64,000 nt of DNA from DASXQK01 sp963724385 (GCA_963724385.1 CAVRUJ010000002.1:2009938-2073937); one strand, 5' to 3'. Counted from the stretch's first letter, positions 15,626-22,519 are shown. Translations and numbers: made by a program. Notes: generated by a model not told the origin, from the sequence alone.

Positions 15626-16217
15626 ACGGCTCCGCCACGGCTTGCGCTGGCTGCGTTCCCTGGCGGGCTGCGCGATCTTGCTGGCTGGCCTGGCCGCCGG
15701 CCAGGCGTTGGCGGGCGGCCCGGACGAAGTCTCGAAGCTGTTCGGCTCGCGCGTGCAAGCGAACGGCCGCTTCCAGGCGCCTTTCGCCACGGGGGACTTC
15801 GATGGCGACGGCAAGCCCGACATGCTCTATCTGGTGACGATCCTGCCTCAATCGGCCGGGCATGGGCTGGCGAGCGATGTCACGGTGATCGGCTCGCTGT
15901 TCGGACAGGAATCGCTGGGCGCCCGGCCGGAGAACCTGGCGCTCGCCATCGTCCAGGACGGCGGCAGGAAGAAGTTCCTGCTGACCGGCTACGAAGGCGA
16001 AGGCGTGACCGATTATTTCGATTCGCCCATCTGGCAGGGTCCAACGGCGCCGATCCGGGTGGAGAGGCGCGGCTCGATAGCCTTCGAGGATTTCCGCCAT
16101 CAGGATGGGCCGATCAGGAACGACATCATCGTCGTCGGCACGGAAGCGGGCATCGATACGGCCCTCTTCTGGACCGGCCGCGGCTACGCCTTGTTCCAGC
16201 CGGCCGAGGAGCCATGA
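15615..16217 (+). CDS. Secreted protein with an FG-GAP-like calcium motif, unknown function
   Basis: The product is 200 aa. A cleavable signal peptide is evident (basic start, hydrophobic core LAGCAILLAGLAAG, AxA near residue 33). The segment GDFDGDGKPDMLYLV near residues 57-71 is the DxDGDGxxD calcium loop found in FG-GAP/VCBS repeats, but only one copy is clear. It overlaps the LysR gene by 11 bp and is probably co-expressed. No enzyme or binding function can be assigned. Confidence 0.66.
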   Translation: MPLERLRHGLRWLRSLAGCAILLAGLAAGQALAGGPDEVSKLFGSRVQANGRFQAPFATGDFDGDGKPDMLYLVTILPQSAGHGLASDVTVIGSLFGQESLGARPENLALAIVQDGGRKKFLLTGYEGEGVTDYFDSPIWQGPTAPIRVERRGSIAFEDFRHQDGPIRNDIIVVGTEAGIDTALFWTGRGYALFQPAEEP

Positions 16218-16219
16218 CG

Positions 16220-16292
16220 TCAGCTGCGCGCCGGTGAAATCTTGCGATAGCTGAGCGCCTCCGCGACGCGCAGCCGCCGCACCGTAGTGTCG
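16220..16292 (-). pseudogene. Diverged copy of the yifB 3' terminus (tail C)
   Basis: Read on the minus strand, this stretch gives VRRLRVAEALSYRKISPARS followed by TGA. The authentic yifB end at 19590-19736 reads VRRLHVAEALSYRRIAPARS. Only about 24 codons are present. The fragment begins directly after the stop codon of the TetR gene, so the cargo module and the tail abut. Confidence 0.75.
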
Positions 16293-16296
16293 CGCG

Positions 16297-16896
16297 CTAT
16301 GAGCGGCTGGGCTTCCTCTTCGATTTGCTCATGCGGTTGAGCAGTGTCGAGGCGGCGTCCCCGGCCGAAATTGCGTAGCTCGGGTCACGGTGGATGAGGA
16401 TCTGGGCGACGGCGCCGTCGAACAGGATCATGAGCTGGCGAGCGAGACCGGCCGCCGCGGCATATCCGTCGGCGGCGAGAATTCCTTTCAGCCAGCCCTC
16501 GAACCGTTTCTTGTGGCCCGCAGCGACGACGCGGGCTGGATGGCCCGGCAGATTGGCGAACTCGGCCGCCGCGCGCAGGAAGCTGCAGCCTCGCCAGCGA
16601 GGGTCCTTGGCGTTCTTCCCCAGCTGCTCGAAGATCCGGCGGACCTGACGCGCGGCCGGCTCTCCTGGCTCCGGGATCAGGCCCTGGTAGCGGCCGAGGG
16701 TCGGGAGATCGCGCCCCTCCAGATAGGCGGCAATCAGCTCGTCCTTGCTGGCGAAGTGGTAATAGAGCGTGCGCTTGGTCACGCCGGCGGCCTCGGCGAT
16801 GGCGTCGACGCCGACAGCCCGAATGCCCTGGCCGTAGAACAGCCCGTCGGCCGCCGCGATCAGGCGGCGGCGGGTCTCTGAGGAATCTCGCGTCAC
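16297..16896 (-). CDS. TetR-family regulator divergent from DMT transporter 2
   Basis: The product is 199 aa from GTG 16896. A longer frame upstream would run through the operator. The helix-turn-helix is at about 8-55 (IRAVGVDAIAEAAGVTKRTL, then YYHFASKDEL). The C-terminal domain resembles the TetR_C group with CSFLRAAAEFANLPGHPA. A perfect palindrome lies 12 bp upstream, between this gene and the divergent DMT gene, so it probably represses both. Its 3' end abuts a yifB tail fragment. Confidence 0.88.
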   Translation of the reverse strand: MTRDSSETRRRLIAAADGLFYGQGIRAVGVDAIAEAAGVTKRTLYYHFASKDELIAAYLEGRDLPTLGRYQGLIPEPGEPAARQVRRIFEQLGKNAKDPRWRGCSFLRAAAEFANLPGHPARVVAAGHKKRFEGWLKGILAADGYAAAAGLARQLMILFDGAVAQILIHRDPSYAISAGDAASTLLNRMSKSKRKPSRS

Positions 16897-16907
16897 GCCC
16901 AAAGTAT

Positions 16908-16921
16908 ACTCACTAGTGAGT
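16908..16921. promoter_or_regulatory. TetR operator between the regulator and DMT transporter 2
   Basis: ACTCACTAGTGAGT is a perfect 14-bp palindrome flanked by near-symmetrical ATA and TGTAT, 12 bp upstream of the TetR start and about 106 bp upstream of the DMT start. It is a strong candidate for shared control of the two genes. Confidence 0.68.
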
Positions 16922-17027
16922 GTATTTTGCCAGCCGCTTCGCGGACAGTGGACTGGCACGAGCGTCCCCCGCCACCAGCGGGTCATTTCGATCTCTGCCG
17001 ATCGGCAGCCAAGAAGGGCACCAGCGA

Positions 17028-17987
17028 ATGAGCCAGGAAGAAATCAAGCGTCCACAGAACGTCGCGCTGGGGGTGGTCGTGATCGTGCTGACGGTCTTCG
17101 CCATGTCCTTCGCCGACGCCGTGGTCAAATACGTCAGCGCCGCTTTTCCGCTGTGGCAGATCTACGTGGTGCGATCGCTCGTCGTGATCCCGATCCTGAC
17201 CGCGGTCGCGATGGTGGGCCCTCGGCCAATGCCCATCAGGCCGAAGGCGAAGGCCTGGGCCTTCCTGCGCGGCCTGCTGCTGGCCATCATGTACATCGCG
17301 ATCTATGCGGCGGTGCCGGTTCTAAGCCTCTCCGTGATCGCTGCCTCCCTCTACACCGCACCCCTCTTCATCGCCCTGTTCTCGGCGGTTCTGATCGGTG
17401 AGCCGGTGGGCCCCAGGCGGTGGGCCGCCATAACCTTGGGTTTTCTGGGCGTGCTGGTGATCCTCCGGCCGGCAACCGATGCCTTCTCCCCCCTGGCGCT
17501 GATTCCCATAGTCGCGGCAGTGCTCTACGCGCTCGCCGCCATCATCACCCGCGCCAAATGCGCCGATGAGCCACCGATGGTCCTCGCGCTCGCGCTCAAC
17601 TTCTCGCTTCTCGCGGTGGGAGCGGCAGCGACGACGGCCATCGCCCTGTGGCGGCCCACCCCGTCCGAAGCGTCGTTCTACCCGTTCCTCTTCGGCTATT
17701 GGGTGTCCATGGGCCCGCGCGAATGGGGAATCATCGGCCTGCTGGCCGCCCTCATGGTGGCGATCAGCCTGGGCCTCGCCAAGGCCTACCAGTCGGCACC
17801 GCCAGCGATCATCGCGACCTTCGACTACAGCTACCTGCTGTTCGCGGCCTTCTGGAGCTTTGTCATCTTCTCCCAGCCGCCGGACGCCCCGACGGCTCTC
17901 GGCATGGCGATGATCGCCGGGGCGGGGCTGCTCGTCGTTCGAGGAGCGGGAAGCGCTCGAGCCAGGGCGCTGAAACCAGCGGCGTGA
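17028..17987 (+). CDS. EamA/DMT-family transporter (paralogue 2)
   Basis: The product is 319 aa with ten hydrophobic segments in two EamA halves. The ATG at 17028 follows an AAGAAGGG ribosome site. It shares WQIYVVRS, VGPRRWAAI and FDYSYLLFA with the transporter at 13178-14149, whose equivalents are WQIYVARS, VGPRRWIAI and FDYSYLVFA. The two are recent enough paralogues to align along their length. It is divergent from a TetR gene with a palindromic operator, which suggests substrate-inducible export. Confidence 0.87.
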   Translation: MSQEEIKRPQNVALGVVVIVLTVFAMSFADAVVKYVSAAFPLWQIYVVRSLVVIPILTAVAMVGPRPMPIRPKAKAWAFLRGLLLAIMYIAIYAAVPVLSLSVIAASLYTAPLFIALFSAVLIGEPVGPRRWAAITLGFLGVLVILRPATDAFSPLALIPIVAAVLYALAAIITRAKCADEPPMVLALALNFSLLAVGAAATTAIALWRPTPSEASFYPFLFGYWVSMGPREWGIIGLLAALMVAISLGLAKAYQSAPPAIIATFDYSYLLFAAFWSFVIFSQPPDAPTALGMAMIAGAGLLVVRGAGSARARALKPAA

Positions 17988-18052
17988 TTGTCACGCAGCT
18001 TCGGCGCGAGCCCTTCGAATTGCGGGGACACAATGCTCAACCGAGTTGAATC

Positions 18053-18084
18053 TCGGCTTCTGACCCTTGTGTTGGTCAACTCCG
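18053..18084. repeat. 32-bp sequence identical to 19567-19598
   Basis: The stretch starting TCGGCTTCTGACCCTTGTGT is identical over 32 bases at 18053-18084 and 19567-19598. In both copies it covers the last codon and stop of a yifB tail plus the sequence just beyond it. The copies flank the Nramp gene as direct repeats. The rest of 17988-18300 has no gene apart from tail B and the Nramp promoter. Confidence 0.85.
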
Positions 18085-18133
18085 GGCAGGCGAGATGCAC
18101 CGATAGCTCAATGCCTCGGCCACGTGCAGCCAG
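18076..18133 (-). pseudogene. Diverged copy of the yifB 3' terminus (tail B)
   Basis: On the minus strand the frame reads LHVAEALSYRCISPARS then TGA, matching the authentic yifB end with a few substitutions. About 19 codons are recognisable before similarity stops. It lies between the DMT and Nramp genes. Confidence 0.72.
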
Positions 18134-18256
18134 CATCCGGCTTCTCCAAGGACCTTTGTGGCGAGGGGCCGGTCGCGAAGGCTAAGGGCGAAATGGCCCT
18201 AGGATTGGTCAAACTTCCGAGTCCCTTGACGCGCAGCGCGGAGGCCGGCATGAAAT

Positions 18257-18282
18257 GCGAATGAATATCATTTGCATATAAT
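18257..18282 (+). promoter_or_regulatory. Fur/Mur-type metal box and -10 element of the Nramp gene
   Basis: GCGAATGAATATCATTTGC (18257-18275) agrees at 14 of 19 positions with the classical Fur box when read on the reverse strand. It is followed at once by a perfect TATAAT at 18277-18282, 18 bp before the start codon. In alphaproteobacteria such boxes are also bound by the manganese regulator Mur. No good -35 is visible, and the box covers its expected place. Confidence 0.7.
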
Positions 18283-18300
18283 GCCAGGGGCGCACGCTCA

Positions 18301-19557
18301 ATGACCATTCGGGCTCTCGATGTGGGGCGGCCTCACGCTTCCCGTTGGCGCAGGTTCCTTGCCGTTCTCGGCCCCGGCCTCGTGGTGATGCTCGCCGACA
18401 CCGATGTCGGCAGCATCATTACCGCTGGCCAGAGCGGCGTGCAGTGGGGTTACAGGCTGCTGCTCCTGCAATTCATCCTAATGCCCATTCTGTATGTGGT
18501 GCAGGAACTGACAGTCCGGCTCGGGATCTTCACCGGCAGGGGGCATGGCGAGCTGATCCGGGAGGTTTTCGGGAAGCGCTGGGCCTGGGTCTCGGTAGCG
18601 GGACTGGGTGTCGCAACTGCTGGCGCACTCCTCGCGGAGTTCTCCGACGTCGCGGGCGTCGGTGAACTGTTCGGCGTGCCACGCGCGGTGAGTCTCGTGC
18701 TCGCCGCGGCCTTCCTCCTGGCCGTCGTCTGGACGGGGTCCTACCGGCGGGTGGAGAGGATCGCCATCGCGCTCGGCCTATTCGAGTTCGCCTTCTTCTG
18801 GGTCGCTTACGCCTCACATCCGAATGGGACCGAGTTGGCTGACGGGCTTCTGCATATGCCGCTTGGCAACAGGGACTATCTCTACCTTGTTGCGGCCAAC
18901 ATCGGGGCCGTCATCATGCCGTGGATGATCTTCTATCAGCAATCGGCCGTCGCCGATAAGAAGCTGCGGCCCGAGGACTACCGGGATGCCCGGTGGGACA
19001 CGGCACTCGGTGCCGTCATTACGCAGCTGGTCATGGCGGCGATCCTGGTGGCGGCGGCTGCCACCATCGGGAAGACCAACTCGGACGCGAGCCTCAACAC
19101 GATCGGCGACATCGCAAATGCCCTCACGCCTTTTTTGGGATCGGAGATCGGGCGCCTGGTCTTCGGTTTAGGAACGATCGGTGCGGCGATGGTCGCCGCC
19201 ATTGTCGTTTGTCTGGCTTCCGCCTGGGGGTTCGGCGAAGTCGCAGGCTACAAGCACTCGCTTGAGCACCACCCGTTGGAGGCGCCCTGGTTCTATGGCG
19301 TCTTCACGGTCGCCGTCCTCGGGGGCGCAGTCGCCGTGGCGCTCGTGCCGAACCTCGTCACACTCAACATCGGCGTCGAAGTCATGAACGCGTTGATGCT
19401 GCCGCTGGTGCTCGGGTTTCTGGTCCTGCTGGCCATCCGCGCGCTCCCCGAGGAGCACCGCCTGCGCGGCCCTTACCGGTGGGTCGTGGTTGCCGTCTCG
19501 GCCCTGACCGGTGGCCTCGGCGTCTATGGCGGCATCTCCGGCGCCGGGCTGTTCTAG
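18301..19557 (+). CDS. Nramp-family divalent metal transporter homologue
   Basis: The product is 418 aa with 11 or so hydrophobic segments and the Nramp fold signatures in modified form. The TM1 metal-binding motif, normally DPGN, reads DTDVGS at residues 33-38, and the TM6 motif, normally MPH, reads MPW at 206-208. These changes put it away from canonical MntH and make metal specificity uncertain; related proteins include magnesium-selective forms. A Fur/Mur-like box overlaps its promoter, which argues for iron or manganese regulation. It is flanked on both sides by copies of the yifB tail and looks like an inserted module. Confidence 0.83.
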   Translation: MTIRALDVGRPHASRWRRFLAVLGPGLVVMLADTDVGSIITAGQSGVQWGYRLLLLQFILMPILYVVQELTVRLGIFTGRGHGELIREVFGKRWAWVSVAGLGVATAGALLAEFSDVAGVGELFGVPRAVSLVLAAAFLLAVVWTGSYRRVERIAIALGLFEFAFFWVAYASHPNGTELADGLLHMPLGNRDYLYLVAANIGAVIMPWMIFYQQSAVADKKLRPEDYRDARWDTALGAVITQLVMAAILVAAAATIGKTNSDASLNTIGDIANALTPFLGSEIGRLVFGLGTIGAAMVAAIVVCLASAWGFGEVAGYKHSLEHHPLEAPWFYGVFTVAVLGGAVAVALVPNLVTLNIGVEVMNALMLPLVLGFLVLLAIRALPEEHRLRGPYRWVVVAVSALTGGLGVYGGISGAGLF

Positions 19558-19589
19558 GTCTCTGCTTCGGCTTCTGACCCTTGTGTTGG

Positions 19590-19736
19590 TCAACTCCGCG
19601 CCGGCGCGATCCTGCGATAGCTGAGCGCCTCCGCAACATGCAGCCGCCGCACCGTCTCGCTTCCCGCCAGATCGGCCAGGGTCCGCGCCACTCTCAGCAC
19701 GCGGTGATACCCGCGCGCCGACAGCTTGAACCGCTC
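19590..19736 (-). pseudogene. yifB: C-terminal fragment of yifB, separated from the gene body
   Basis: On the minus strand this reads ERFKLSARGYHRVLRVARTL and ends EALSYRRIAPARS-TGA, which is the normal C-terminal lid of YifB/ComM (Mg-chelatase-like AAA+ helicase). It joins the body at 23212-24581 exactly at the duplicated octamer AACCGCTC (plus strand, 19729-19736 and 23212-23219). The reading frame is intact if the element between them is removed. Confidence 0.93.
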
Positions 19737-19863
19737 CGGCATTAGGTAGCAGACTTCGGAATGCGCCTAATGCCCGAGGAACTCGGGTATGAAAATTCCA
19801 AAATGGACTCTGCGATGGCTTTGGCTGTGGGCTATATTCCACCGACCAAAGCGAGGCCGGTGT

Positions 19864-20157
19864 ATGCACTTCATCGTAGCGTGGCGTTTTAACGTGCCCG
19901 ATTCTGGAGGGCTCATCGGCCAGGAATTGTCGGCTGTTCTAAAGCCATATTCTTGGGTGCGCCCACTAACGGATTTCTACATTGTCGAGAGTACGCAAGA
20001 TGGGCAGTACAGAAAGATAATTGACGATCTTACGGCCGTCGCCAGAAGGCACGCAGATGCCTTCTACTTTATGGTCAGTCCACCGATGAACGGCGGCCGA
20101 TATGAGGGATGGTTGAAGGCCGATTTGTGGCCGGAAATTAACAAAAGATCGACGTAA
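19864..20157 (+). CDS. Small orphan protein in the IS1595 element
   Basis: The product is 97 aa from ATG 19864; the frame stays open up to 19789, but that part is Trp-rich and unlikely. The predicted order of strands and helices (MHFIVAWRF, a helix with LSAVLKP, DFYIVES, then a helix, FYFMVSP) resembles a compact ferredoxin-like fold such as SinR or Cas2-like small proteins, but I see no catalytic residue to support that. It is followed 7 bp later by the next small gene, so they are probably co-transcribed. Confidence 0.5.
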   Translation: MHFIVAWRFNVPDSGGLIGQELSAVLKPYSWVRPLTDFYIVESTQDGQYRKIIDDLTAVARRHADAFYFMVSPPMNGGRYEGWLKADLWPEINKRST

Positions 20158-20164
20158 ATTCTCG

Positions 20165-20566
20165 ATGACAGACCAACCAAAACAGATCACTGGAGAACAG
20201 GCAAGCGGCAAGCCGGCTCAGAATCCGTTCGGGCCAGCTAGCATCACGGTATTGGTTCCCAAAACCATCAAAATCAAGATGGTCAATGCAAGCGTACTTC
20301 AAGACTACGAAATTTGGGTGTTTATGACTTCCATTCTGTCCAGTGCGTTTGTGGGGTGTGGCGTAGCGTGGCAGCAAGCAGTAGACGCAAAAATACCGTC
20401 CGCACCAGCATGGGGAACAGCATTCATTGTATTCCTGTTATTGTTCCTGATAACGGGCGGTAGGGCGCTCTATCGTCGTTCTGAACTCTCCCAAGAGAGC
20501 CAAGAAGTGGTACTCAATGTTTCGTCGGCCACCCCTTCTGCCGAGCAGCAGGGGACTTCTAGGTAA
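20165..20566 (+). CDS. Small two-helix membrane protein in the IS1595 element
   Basis: The product is 133 aa. A polar N-terminus (about 1-45) precedes two hydrophobic segments, about 50-70 (VFMTSILSSAFVGCGVAW) and 80-98 (WGTAFIVFLLLFLITG), then a polar tail. There is no recognised family. It lies 7 bp after the previous ORF and ends 1 bp before the convergent coiled-coil gene. It is probably passenger DNA of the element. Confidence 0.5.
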   Translation: MTDQPKQITGEQASGKPAQNPFGPASITVLVPKTIKIKMVNASVLQDYEIWVFMTSILSSAFVGCGVAWQQAVDAKIPSAPAWGTAFIVFLLLFLITGGRALYRRSELSQESQEVVLNVSSATPSAEQQGTSR

Positions 20567-20567
20567 T

Positions 20568-21014
20568 TTATTCCGCGATCTCCCAAAGTGAATATTTTCC
20601 GTCCTGGCTCTTAATCGACCGGACCCGCTTGCGCACCCGCTGATTGCGCAGTGACGAATGCAGCCGTTCGCGCATCTTGTCCACTAACGCCGTGTCGTTA
20701 GTGTTTAGGTTCCTTGCCGTCATAATCATCCGGTTCAAGTCTTGCGTGCTGATTGGCGCTCTCGCTTCGCGCAGGAAATTTAGCGCCAGCATAGTTATTT
20801 CGTTTCGGCCTGCCGCATAGATCGGAGGCAACTGCTTAGGCGCGATCTTTCCGACGGAGACATGCGGCGCGAACATGAACAAGGCAGCATCCACCGTTCC
20901 AATGTCGGCGACAAGCCGCGCTTGTTCTGCCTGATTGCGTTCCAAGGCGCCGGTTAATTCCGCACGTTTGCTGACCAGCTCATTGACCAGAATATCAATC
21001 GACGTGTTGCCCAT
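20568..21014 (-). CDS. Coiled-coil plus winged-helix-like protein downstream of the transposase
   Basis: The product is 148 aa. Residues ~5-45 form a heptad-rich helix (LVSKRAELTGALERNQAEQA). After a short linker, residues ~75-148 look like a winged helix (LNFLREARAPISTQDLNRMI, with a basic wing RVRKRVRSIKSQDGKYSLWE). It overlaps the transposase 3' end by 20 bp and so is co-transcribed with it. The layout is shared with the protein at 22548-23084. A role in transposition or regulation is possible but not shown. Confidence 0.6.
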   Translation of the reverse strand: MGNTSIDILVNELVSKRAELTGALERNQAEQARLVADIGTVDAALFMFAPHVSVGKIAPKQLPPIYAAGRNEITMLALNFLREARAPISTQDLNRMIMTARNLNTNDTALVDKMRERLHSSLRNQRVRKRVRSIKSQDGKYSLWEIAE

Positions 21015-21975
21015 TGCTCCAACTCCGCTGCCAATAGCCTTTCCATGACTTCGATGGCGCAGCCCGTAGGGATGCGGCCGTGACAGCTAGGGACTGCTCG
21101 CCGTTGCTGATCCGTCGGTTATTCTCACGCCAAGCCATTTCGCTACTGTAGGCAGCGAGATATGGCCCGGAGATATGATGGTGCGTTCCGACTTCGGCCC
21201 GACGCAGCCGACTGAAAAAGCTTTCAGCCTGATTGATGCAGCCTTCGCCGTCGCTATAGACTTGCGAGTGATTGATCCGCTTTGTGAGGTGCCTTGCGGC
21301 CAAGGCATCCCAATGAGCAGCTTCATCGGCATAGATGGTACTGCCGGGTCGCACTGTGGCGCGGATCGTCGGAACGGAAGCATCCTCAGACTGAAACACC
21401 GCCGGCAATGTGTTGCCGCCACGCTCGCGCATGACAACGACAACGCGGCGCTTGCCGGTCTGATTGCGTGCTAGCCGACGATCCCGGCGGTTTTCTTTCC
21501 AATTCCTCGGCTTGATGTAGCCGCCAAAATAGCCACCGTCGATTTCGACATCGCCGGCCGGCTTGTGGCCGATGACTTGGTTGGCCATTGCCTCGCGCAA
21601 CTTGTGCGCCAGGACGAAAGCCGTTTTGTATTGGCAATCCAGATCCCGGCTGAGCTGCAACGCACTATGCCCCTTCGCCCCGTTGCAGAAGATGGCAATG
21701 GCTAGGAGATAGTCCCGTATCGGCAGCTTGCGGCTGGCGAAGATGGTCCCGGACGTGACACTGAAGACGTGTTCGCAGCCTTTGCACTCCCACAATGGTT
21801 TGGACTTGCGAGGATAGGGGTCTGTGCAACCGCATTTTGGGCAGAAGGGGCGCCCCTCGTTGGCGGACCACCGAATGGACTTGAAAGTCTCTAGGGCTTC
21901 CTCATCGCTCATGCGCGCTACCTGAGCGAGGCTCAGGGACCTAGCGGCGGCTGAAAGTAGGAAGTGCTGGGCCAT
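20995..21975 (-). CDS. IS1595-family DDE transposase
   Basis: The product is 326 aa from ATG 21975; the frame is open to 22032, but that would run through the upstream repeats. An N-terminal zinc ribbon is clear (CPKCGCTDPY, CKGCEHVFSVTSGTIF), as in IS1595/ISXO2 transposases. Catalytic residues are visible as DGGYFGGY (first Asp), YADEAAHWDAL (second Asp) and the third acidic position near NQAESFFSRLRR, followed by HHHISGPYLAAY and WRENNRR. It appears full length and uninterrupted. It is divergently transcribed from the DUF6471 gene across an iterated-repeat region. Confidence 0.93.
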   Translation of the reverse strand: MAQHFLLSAAARSLSLAQVARMSDEEALETFKSIRWSANEGRPFCPKCGCTDPYPRKSKPLWECKGCEHVFSVTSGTIFASRKLPIRDYLLAIAIFCNGAKGHSALQLSRDLDCQYKTAFVLAHKLREAMANQVIGHKPAGDVEIDGGYFGGYIKPRNWKENRRDRRLARNQTGKRRVVVVMRERGGNTLPAVFQSEDASVPTIRATVRPGSTIYADEAAHWDALAARHLTKRINHSQVYSDGEGCINQAESFFSRLRRAEVGTHHHISGPYLAAYSSEMAWRENNRRISNGEQSLAVTAASLRAAPSKSWKGYWQRSWSNGQHVD

Positions 21976-22000
21976 TGATCTCGTATCCGCTACCTTAGTA

Positions 22001-22091
22001 GCGAATATGACATCTACAGCTTTGCTTGTCAATAGGGGAAATGTCGAATATGCTATCTCATACGCGAATGTGCCATCTAGCGGGCGAATAT
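22001..22091. repeat. Iterated 15-bp repeats in the transposase / DUF6471 divergent promoter
   Basis: GCGAATATGACATCT (22001-22015), TCGAATATGCTATCT (22044-22058) and GCGAATGTGCCATCT (22064-22078), plus a partial GCGAATATG at 22082-22090, are direct copies. Three of them are spaced 18-20 bp apart, about two helical turns, so a protein would bind them on one DNA face. The last partial copy overlaps the DUF6471 start codon. Confidence 0.75.
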
Positions 22092-22314
22092 GGAAGAGGA
22101 ATGGGCCGATAGGGCGAAGCGTTTCGTGAAGGCCGAGCTAAAGCGGGCTGATGTCACATATGAGGAATTGGCACGCCGGCTCTCTGAAATGGGGATGCCA
22201 GAAACCAAGGCTTCGGTTGCCAGCAAACTCAGCAGGGGGGCGTTCCCCGCTACGTTCATGCTCGCATCGCTAAAGGCGATAGGCTGTCAAACGCTCAGGC
22301 TTGATGAGGTGTAG
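22090..22314 (+). CDS. DUF6471 small helix-turn-helix-like protein
   Basis: The product is 74 aa. It reads AKRFVKAELKRADVTYEELA, then RLSEMGMPETKASVASKLSRG and a final helix FMLASLKAIGC, which is the DUF6471 layout and resembles a short XRE-type DNA-binding domain. Members are often seen next to IS1595 transposases. It is divergent from the transposase and its start overlaps the last of a set of 15-bp direct repeats, so a role as repressor of transposition is a reasonable guess. Confidence 0.8.
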   Translation: MEEEWADRAKRFVKAELKRADVTYEELARRLSEMGMPETKASVASKLSRGAFPATFMLASLKAIGCQTLRLDEV

Positions 22315-22340
22315 ACACGAGTCGGCTGACTCTGATAGTC

Positions 22341-22390
22341 AAAAAGCCTAACGGCCGACGCCTTGTTGGAGGGGAACGCCGGCCGTTAGG
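22341..22390 (-). terminator. Rho-independent terminator of the tRNA unit
   Basis: On the minus strand, 11-bp perfect arms CCTAACGGCCG / CGGCCGTTAGG (22380-22390 and 22347-22357) are followed by CTTTTTG. It lies 27 bp beyond the tRNA 3' end, as expected for a terminator of that transcript. Confidence 0.82.
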
Positions 22391-22416
22391 TGGCCCTTGT
22401 GGAGGGGGCCGTTGCG

Positions 22417-22512
22417 CGGAGATGGTGGGATTCGAACCCACGGGACCCTCGGTTGGAGCCAGAGCCCGCTGGATTAGGAGTCCAGAGCCTTAAACCACTC
22501 AGCCACACCTCC
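22417..22512 (-). tRNA. Class II serine-type tRNA with anticodon CCU (reads AGG)
   Basis: The 96-nt sequence folds as a full cloverleaf. The acceptor stem is GGAGGTG / CATCTCC (one G-U), positions 8-9 are TG, and the D-arm GCTGAGTGGTTTAAGGC is typical of tRNA-Ser. The anticodon stem is CTGGA / TCCAG with loop CTCCTAA, so the anticodon is CCT (22476-22478). It has a 27-nt variable arm able to form a hairpin, and the T-arm GTGGG-TTCGAAT-CCCAC. The discriminator is G73, as in serine tRNAs. Bases after it are CGC, so CCA is not encoded, unlike the tRNA-Arg at 58959. The loop differs from that of a normal tRNA-Ser(GCU) only at position 34. Automatic callers may label it tRNA-Arg by anticodon. Confidence 0.9.
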
Positions 22513-22519
22513 ATTCTAG

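Noticed and set aside
19168..19869. 233-codon minus-strand open frame covering the Nramp 3' end and yifB tail
   Set aside because: Antisense to Nramp in most of its length and in another frame than the yifB tail.
19864..20157. Cas2-like nuclease
   Set aside because: The fold resemblance is weak, the catalytic Asp pattern is not evident and there is no CRISPR context; left as unknown.
22001..22091. CRISPR array
   Set aside because: Repeats are only 15 bp, degenerate, few, and spacers are too short and irregular; no cas genes. No CRISPR was seen elsewhere in the window.
22417..22512. Non-canonical (8/4 or 9/3) allo-tRNA cloverleaf for the element tRNA
   Set aside because: The acceptor stem pairs over 7 bp and the T-stem over 5 bp, so the cloverleaf is an ordinary class II 7/5 form; only the anticodon is unusual.
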